From Pseudomonas sp. NC02 (GTDB lineage: Bacteria; Pseudomonadota; Gammaproteobacteria; Pseudomonadales; Pseudomonadaceae), in the NCBI RefSeq assembly GCF_002874965.1, contig NZ_CP025624.1, positions 2,604,001 through 2,668,000 of the forward strand: a DNA stretch of 64,000 nt, given 5' to 3'. The notes beneath the pieces were generated by a model. That model searched no databases and was not told the origin of the DNA. It saw only the letters and a program-made list of their open reading frames with translations. Positions 59,151 to 64,000 of this stretch are shown here, in pieces. Position 1 is the first letter of the stretch. Each line of letters starts with the position of its first letter. Position numbers and translations under genes: made by a program.

Positions 59151-59364
59151 TAGGGGCACTCCCTGAATTATTGTGTTTTGCTAATCGCGGGTGCTTTGGC
59201 AGATTCTTGCAAGTGGATTCTGCCTTGTGGGGCGATTGCAAGAATTGTTGTGTCTGCCAAGTGGTTGTGTGTCTGTGCCAATGGTTTGGGGTAGGGTATA
59301 TATCCGTTATTTTTGTTATGGCAGAAACGGGTTCCGCTCTTGCAGCGGCTCACTTTTGAACAGC

Positions 59365-59467
59365 CCTGTAGGCGCTGGCTTGCCGGCGATGGTCGTTAAC
59401 GATGACGTTGGCATCCTGAATAAACGCGGCGACCTCACGTTTTTCGCCGGCAAGCCGGCTCCTACAG
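59365..59467. repeat. REPIN with GGCTTGCCGGCGA ends and family-2 spacer (inverted)
   Basis: Arms CTGTAGGCGCTGGCTTGCCG... and TCGCCGGCAAGCCGGCTCCTACAG flank a spacer that, read on the minus strand, contains GCGCCGCGTT-like CGCCGCGTTTATTCAGGA and ACGTCATCGTTAACGAC, as in the two family-2 REPINs. It lies in the 344-base gap between aauB and the histidine kinase; the rest of the gap (59160-59360) holds no gene that I can support. Confidence 0.85.
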
Positions 59468-59494
59468 AAAAGCCGCTTCGCAAATGCCCCAATC

Positions 59495-60619
59495 TCACGA
59501 CCCCACCAAAGGCAACGAAAAACTGAACACCGCCCCACACGGCTCCAGATTCTGCGCCCAGATATCCCCCTGATGCCGACCAATGATGTTCTTGCACAAC
59601 GCCAGCCCAATCCCGTTACCACCCACCTTCGACGAAAAGAACCCGTCAAAGATTTTCTCCCGCGCCACGGCCTGAATCCCGCGCCCACAATCCTCGACAC
59701 TCAACCGCGCCACGTTTCCATCCCGGCAGGCATGCAACCGCAGCACCCGACGCTCCACGGGCAGCTCACTCATCTCTTCAATGGCATTGAACGCCAGGTT
59801 CAGAATCACCTGCCCAATCAGCACCCTCTCGCACTGCACCATCAGCGGTTCCGCGCTCGGGACGATCTCCAGCCGCACCTGACTCGGCTCGGCCCGCAGG
59901 CTGATGAAATATCGGGTTTCCTGCAGCAACTCATTGAGGTCCACCCACTCCGCGCTCTGCTCCAGCTTGACCACATAATCACGCACACTCTTGATGATCG
60001 TTGACGCATGCTCGACCTGCCGCACGGCACTTTGCAGCCCCCAGTTCACCCCCTGGTCGGCACTGCGGGTATCGCCCAGACGAATCAAAACCCCCTCGAT
60101 AAAGTTGCGCGTGGCCGCCAGTGGCTGGCTCAACTCATGAGCAATCGCCACCGCCATCTCGCCCATGGCGTTGTATCGGGCCAGGTATTCAAGCTGCTGT
60201 TCACTGACACGCCGGGCTTCCTCGGCGCGGATCAGGTCCCGCTTCACCTTGTCTTCCCGGGAAATATCCCGGAACTGCACCATCAGCACGTCGCGCCCGT
60301 CCAGGTGCACCAGCGTCGCGACCGCTTCCGAAAGAATCTCCACCCCGGCCTTGGAGCGATAACACCACTCGATGGTGCGCTGGCCACTGCGGGCCGCGCG
60401 CTCGAGCCAACGCAGGCCGATGGAGCGCTTGTACTTCGGTGCGTCCCGGGTCATGTCCGGGGCCTTGAGCGGGATCAGTTCTTCCAGGGTAAACCCCAGC
60501 GCCGACAGCGCCGCGGTGTTGGCCCAGAGGATGTCCTTGCTCTGCGCATCGTGAAGGATGGTGCAGATCGGCATGGCTTCGATCAGGGTGTGGAAATCAT
60601 TGTTATTGGGTAGGTACAT
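59495..60619 (-). CDS. PAS-domain sensor histidine kinase
   Basis: The 374-residue protein lacks membrane segments. PAS domain is at about 8-125 (LHDAQSKDILWANTAALSAL), a HisKA region at about 150-215 with AIAHELSQPLAATRNFIEGV, and HATPase with NLAFNAIEE, VEDCGRGIQ and GGNGIGLALCKNIIG. It resembles FixL/StyS-type cytoplasmic kinases. No partner response regulator is in the window. It is divergent from iacA by about 210 bases and may sense indole acetate or a related aromatic. Confidence 0.88.
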   Translation of the reverse strand: MYLPNNNDFHTLIEAMPICTILHDAQSKDILWANTAALSALGFTLEELIPLKAPDMTRDAPKYKRSIGLRWLERAARSGQRTIEWCYRSKAGVEILSEAVATLVHLDGRDVLMVQFRDISREDKVKRDLIRAEEARRVSEQQLEYLARYNAMGEMAVAIAHELSQPLAATRNFIEGVLIRLGDTRSADQGVNWGLQSAVRQVEHASTIIKSVRDYVVKLEQSAEWVDLNELLQETRYFISLRAEPSQVRLEIVPSAEPLMVQCERVLIGQVILNLAFNAIEEMSELPVERRVLRLHACRDGNVARLSVEDCGRGIQAVAREKIFDGFFSSKVGGNGIGLALCKNIIGRHQGDIWAQNLEPCGAVFSFSLPLVGS

Positions 60620-60830
60620 CGCGTAGCCCTTGGCGGTGGAGGGGACGACTACGGTGGCAAGTTATACCGGTTTGTATCCGGGGGCACGCTCAGAAGTAAT
60701 CGGGGGCGCACTAGGGGATTTCTTTAGCCGGTGGGCTGCACGCCCCAATAGTTGACGGTGGTCGGGCTTTTTACACTGGACCCATCAACGCCCGACACGG
60801 CGTCCATAACAACTACAACGGAGAAAGCCC

Positions 60831-61979
60831 ATGCTGCGTTCGGCCCTCGTGCAACCAGACGCTTTACCCGACGTGCAGCCCGCGCTGTTCCAGCAGGTGC
60901 TCGATGAAGTGCGCCAGCGCCGCGACGAGTTCGACGCCGGCTCCCACGTGCCACGGGACATGATCGAACGCTTCAAGCAGGTGGGCATCTACCGGGCGGC
61001 CACGCCCCGTTGTTTCGGCGGCGATGCCCTGGCCCCCGCAACGTTCTTGCAGATGATCGAGCGCATATCCGAAGCCGATGGCTCTGCCGGCTGGGTCGCC
61101 AGCTTCGGCAGCGCCGGGGTGTATCTTGCGGCCTTGCCCCAGGAAACCCTCGCCGAACTGTATGCCGACAGCCCCGATCTGGTGTTTGCCGGTGGCCTGT
61201 TCCCGTTGCAGCCGGCGGAAACCGTCGAGGGCGGCTGGCAGGTCAACGGCACCTGGAAGTTTGCCAGCGGCTGCAAAGGCGCCGACCTGCTGGGCGTGGG
61301 CATCGGTGCGGCGGGCGGCAAGCCACGCACTGCCGTGTTCAAGCCCGGCCAGGTTGAAATCATCGAAAACTGGGACGTGGTCGGCCTCAAGGGCACCGGC
61401 AGCCATGACCTGCGAGTTACCGACCAATACATCGACGAGCGCTGGACCTTCATCCGTGGCGGCGCCGCCACCATCGACGAGCCGCTGTTTCGTTATCCCT
61501 CGATTGCCTACGCCGCCCAGGTGCTGGCGGTGGTCAACCTCGGCCTGGCCCGCGCGGCCCTCGATGAAATCAGCGCCATGGCCAGCGGCAGCGGCATCAC
61601 CGGCGCACCGAAACTGGCGGACCGCGCCTACGTGCGCATCGAAATCGCCAAGGCCGAAGCCCGGCTGAGCGCCGCTCGGGGTTTTTTCTACGGCGCCACC
61701 GAACAAGTGTGGAACTCGATCCTCGCCGGCAACCCGGTCACGGCCGAGCAAACCAGCCTGCTGCGCCTGACCGCCATTCACGTGTCCCAGGCCGGCGCCG
61801 CCGTGGTGCAGAGCGCCTACAGCCTGGCGGGCACCACCGCGATCTACCTGCGCCACCCGCTGCAGCGCTACCTGCGCGACGCCATGGTGGTGACCCAGCA
61901 CGCCTTCCTCAGCGAAGGCCTGTACGACGGCGCGGGCTCGGTGTTCCTAGGCGTTCCTCCATTTCCTGGCTACATCTGA
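60831..61979 (+). CDS. iacA: Indole-3-acetate monooxygenase IacA
   Basis: The 382-residue protein is an acyl-CoA dehydrogenase-fold flavin monooxygenase: RISEADGSAGWVASFGSAGV, VNGTWKFASGCKGADL and IIENWDVVGLKGTGSHDL. These blocks are shared by IacA and other group D flavoprotein hydroxylases. In the iac pathway IacA adds oxygen to the indole ring of IAA. GGAGA precedes the ATG. Four genes in a row (iacA-iacB-iacI-iacH) match the iac order. Confidence 0.9.
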   Translation: MLRSALVQPDALPDVQPALFQQVLDEVRQRRDEFDAGSHVPRDMIERFKQVGIYRAATPRCFGGDALAPATFLQMIERISEADGSAGWVASFGSAGVYLAALPQETLAELYADSPDLVFAGGLFPLQPAETVEGGWQVNGTWKFASGCKGADLLGVGIGAAGGKPRTAVFKPGQVEIIENWDVVGLKGTGSHDLRVTDQYIDERWTFIRGGAATIDEPLFRYPSIAYAAQVLAVVNLGLARAALDEISAMASGSGITGAPKLADRAYVRIEIAKAEARLSAARGFFYGATEQVWNSILAGNPVTAEQTSLLRLTAIHVSQAGAAVVQSAYSLAGTTAIYLRHPLQRYLRDAMVVTQHAFLSEGLYDGAGSVFLGVPPFPGYI

Positions 61980-61996
61980 CTTTCAAGGATCAACCC

Positions 61997-62368
61997 ATGT
62001 CCCAAGCCACTCAAGAACCGCTGCGCGTCGTCTTCTGCATCGGCATCACCCAGAACTTTTTCGACCTGCCTACCGGCGAAGGCCTGAGCGTGTGGAAAGG
62101 CTTCAGCCAGATGATGGGCGACCTCGGCGCCATGCCGGGCATCAACGTGCTGGGGGCGATGGATGACGACCGCTTGATGGTCGGCCCGTCGACCACCTCG
62201 CCGTGGACCGTCTACATCATGGCCGACGTCGACTGCCACCAGTCGGTGATCGATGCCTGCAACCTGTTCCGTACCACGCCGGTGGGTGAATACAGCCTGT
62301 GGCGCTACGCCAAGGTTGAAGCGCGGATCGGCCGCCCGCTGACCATTCCCGAAGCGGCCAGGGTGTGA
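61997..62368 (+). CDS. iacB: IacB-like small protein
   Basis: The 123-residue protein (MSQATQEPLRVVFCIGITQN, then MMGDLGAMPGINVLGAMDDD, and SPWTVYIMADVDCHQSVIDA) is the small protein always found after iacA. Its function is unknown; it looks like a ferredoxin-like fold. AAGGATCAACCC precedes the ATG. It lies 17 bases after iacA. Confidence 0.85.
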   Translation: MSQATQEPLRVVFCIGITQNFFDLPTGEGLSVWKGFSQMMGDLGAMPGINVLGAMDDDRLMVGPSTTSPWTVYIMADVDCHQSVIDACNLFRTTPVGEYSLWRYAKVEARIGRPLTIPEAARV

Positions 62369-62371
62369 GCC

Positions 62372-62842
62372 ATGGACCTGTTGCAGCGTGTTGAAACCCT
62401 TGAAGGGGAGAGCCAGGTAAGGCGCTTGATGGCGCGCTACATGGACCTGTGCGACGTGCCCCGGGCGGCGACCAACGTTCGCGAGTTGGCCGAGCTGTTC
62501 ACCGTGGATGCGGTGTGGGAAGGCATTGGCACAAGTACCGCGCAGACCTTCGGCCAGCATCGGGGGCGCGACGCGGTGGCGGCGTTTGTCGGCAGCTACC
62601 TGCCACCGTCGGAACACTTTGCGCTGAACCTGCATTACCTCACCAGTGAGTCGATCCAGGTAGACGGCAGCGCGGCTGCAGGGCAGTGGATCATGCAACA
62701 GATTTCCACCTACGCCGACCAGCGCAGCGAGTTGTTCGGCACGCGGCTGACCATCGATTTTCGCCGTGTCGACGGCACCTGGCTGATCGCGCATTTCCGT
62801 ACGCAGCGCCTGTTCAATAGCATGTTGGGGGTGAACCCATGA
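62372..62842 (+). CDS. iacI: IacI-like SnoaL/NTF2-fold protein
   Basis: The 156-residue protein has the SnoaL-like pattern: LMARYMDLCDVP, AELFTVDAVWEG and TIDFRRVDGTWLIAHFRT. In iac clusters this protein helps turn over an oxidised IAA intermediate. It begins 3 bases after iacB and overlaps iacH by 4 bases (ATGA). Confidence 0.85.
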   Translation: MDLLQRVETLEGESQVRRLMARYMDLCDVPRAATNVRELAELFTVDAVWEGIGTSTAQTFGQHRGRDAVAAFVGSYLPPSEHFALNLHYLTSESIQVDGSAAAGQWIMQQISTYADQRSELFGTRLTIDFRRVDGTWLIAHFRTQRLFNSMLGVNP

Positions 62843-63966
62843 GTACCTTCGTCAGCGAATTTTTACTCGGTGGCAGCGGCCGACGCGTGGCCATCAAGGA
62901 TTCCATCGACATCGCCGGGTATCCGACCCGCTCGGGCAGTCGTGCCTTTGCCGATGCTCCGCCGGCGACGCGGCATGCGCACGTGGTGCAGGCGGTCCTG
63001 GATGCCGGCTGGCAGATCGTCGGCAAGACCAGCCTGCATGAACTGGCATTTGGCGTCACCGGCATCAACGACTGGAGCGGTACGCCCGTCAATCCCCAGG
63101 CGCCAGACCGCGTGCCGGGCGGCTCCTCCAGCGGTTCGGCCGCGGCGGTTGCGGCGGGCCTGGCGGATATCGCCATTGGTACCGACACCGGCGGCTCGGT
63201 GCGGGTGCCGGCGGCGTGCTGCGGGATTGCCGGGTTGAAACCGACCTATGGCCGAGTCAGCCGCATTGGCGCGCAACCGGCGGTATCCAGCCTCGATTGC
63301 GTCGGGCCGTTCGCCGCGAACATGCAGGACCTGATTGCCGCGATGCAGGTGATTTGCCCGGGTTTCCAGACACAGGCGGCGCCGTCCGGCAGCGTGCCTG
63401 TGGGCTTTCTGGATGTGGCCTGTGAGCCATGGCTGAAGGCGAGCCTGATGGCTGCCGTCGACGCGGCCGGCTGGCGTCAGCAGCGTCTGCATCTGGACGA
63501 CTTTGACACGGCGTTCGGCGCCGGCCTTACGGTGATTAACGTCGAAAACTGGGCAGCCTTCGGTCACCTCACCGGCAAGGGCCTGATCGGTGCGGATGTC
63601 GAACAACGCTTGTTGGCTGCCAGCCGCACCAGCGCTGCTGATTTGGCCGCAGCCGAAGTCGTGCGCACCCGCTTCAGTCATCAGGTGGACGCCGCGCTCG
63701 AAGAATTCTCCGTGTTGCTGCTGCCGACGATGCCGGACCTGCCGCCGACCCTGGCCGAAGCCCGCAACGGCAGCCAGGCCGTGGCCCGCATGACGCCATT
63801 GGTGCGGCCATTCAACCTCAGCGGCCACCCGGCGCTGACGGTGCCGGTGACCCTGGCCGACAGCGGGCTGAAGGTCGGGCTACAGATTGTCGGCCGCAAG
63901 GGCCAGGACGAATGGGTGTGTGCCCTCGGCGCACAACTGCAGCAGAGCATCACGGCTCGCCAATAA
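62839..63966 (+). CDS. iacH: IacH-like amidase (amidase signature family)
   Basis: The 375-residue protein has the Ser-cisSer-Lys triad of the amidase signature family: Lys in VAIKDSIDIAGYPTR, the cis-Ser region in PGGSSSGSAAAVAAGL, and nucleophile Ser in GTDTGGSVRVPAACCG. Its role in IAA breakdown is not settled. It overlaps iacI by 4 bases and is followed after 24 bases by the next gene, cut by the window end. Confidence 0.88.
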   Translation: MSTFVSEFLLGGSGRRVAIKDSIDIAGYPTRSGSRAFADAPPATRHAHVVQAVLDAGWQIVGKTSLHELAFGVTGINDWSGTPVNPQAPDRVPGGSSSGSAAAVAAGLADIAIGTDTGGSVRVPAACCGIAGLKPTYGRVSRIGAQPAVSSLDCVGPFAANMQDLIAAMQVICPGFQTQAAPSGSVPVGFLDVACEPWLKASLMAAVDAAGWRQQRLHLDDFDTAFGAGLTVINVENWAAFGHLTGKGLIGADVEQRLLAASRTSAADLAAAEVVRTRFSHQVDAALEEFSVLLLPTMPDLPPTLAEARNGSQAVARMTPLVRPFNLSGHPALTVPVTLADSGLKVGLQIVGRKGQDEWVCALGAQLQQSITARQ

Positions 63967-63990
63967 GAACAACGCCTTGAGGAGGGCTCC

Positions 63991-64000
63991 ATGAGTACCC
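63991..64000 (+). CDS. Start of next iac-operon gene (3' truncated)
   Basis: ATGAGTACCC with GGAGG 8 bases upstream, 24 bases after the iacH stop. Only the first three codons are inside the window. From iac operons elsewhere I would expect a dehydrogenase or dioxygenase subunit, but the sequence does not show it. Confidence 0.5.

Overview
The window comes from a member of the Pseudomonas fluorescens group. The gacA-uvrC-pgsA-tRNA-Gly block is in the classic Pseudomonas order, gacA keeps its TTG start, base composition is GC-rich, and short palindromic repeats of the Pseudomonas REP type (GGAGCGGGCTTGCTCGCGAA and variants) sit between many genes. The sequence looks like ordinary chromosome packed with catabolic operons. 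I see no transposase, no complete prophage and no CRISPR array.

Layout, left to right. 1-4943: a peptide/nickel-type ABC importer operon (binding protein cut by the window edge, two permeases, a double ATPase) followed by a flavodoxin-like NAD(P)H oxidoreductase. 5068-6617 (minus): a class I DAHP synthase behind what reads as a transcription attenuator, with a 44-residue leader peptide ending in FYFGYWFSHWRA, a strong terminator hairpin and a second Tyr-rich mini-ORF. 6763-8714: a nitrilase-family amidohydrolase, a GNAT and a divergent pair of small HTH regulators. 8866-12079: gacA, uvrC, pgsA, tRNA-Gly.

12377-28907 is the most interesting part: a catabolic regulon scattered over about 16 kb. 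It has an LLM flavin monooxygenase, a chemoreceptor, two flavin reductases, an NCS1 permease, a polyamine-type ABC importer, a RibB-type DHBP synthase, a DUF1330 protein, and a seven-gene operon (DUF1185, alpha/beta hydrolase, aldehyde dehydrogenase, flavin reductase, carboxymuconolactone decarboxylase-like protein, GntR, Nudix). Six intergenic regions carry the same 15-bp sequence TGGWATACCRTAATA, which I infer is the operator of the local GntR. The enzyme set matches the published scheme for trigonelline (N-methylnicotinate) ring cleavage, but the substrate is inferred.

29134-40137: katG, a GAF/EAL signalling protein, an EcsC-family protein, a lipoprotein hydrolase, oxaloacetate decarboxylase, tauA-tauD without tauBC, an unusual P-loop/GNAT fusion, and a RimJ-type GNAT.

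40386-64000: an aromatic supercluster. It holds the phenylacetate genes (paaZ, paaL plus DUF485, paaEDCBA, paaKJIG on minus; paaYX on plus; no paaF or paaH), a FeaR-like AraC activator, a TTQ-dependent aromatic amine dehydrogenase operon (aauB-mauE-mauD-aauA-cytochrome c), a PAS histidine kinase, and the start of an indole-3-acetate operon (iacA-iacB-iacI-iacH). Aromatic amines such as phenylethylamine, tyramine and tryptamine would be oxidised to aldehydes and then acids, which the paa and iac routes would take into central metabolism. No aldehyde dehydrogenase for that middle step is visible here.
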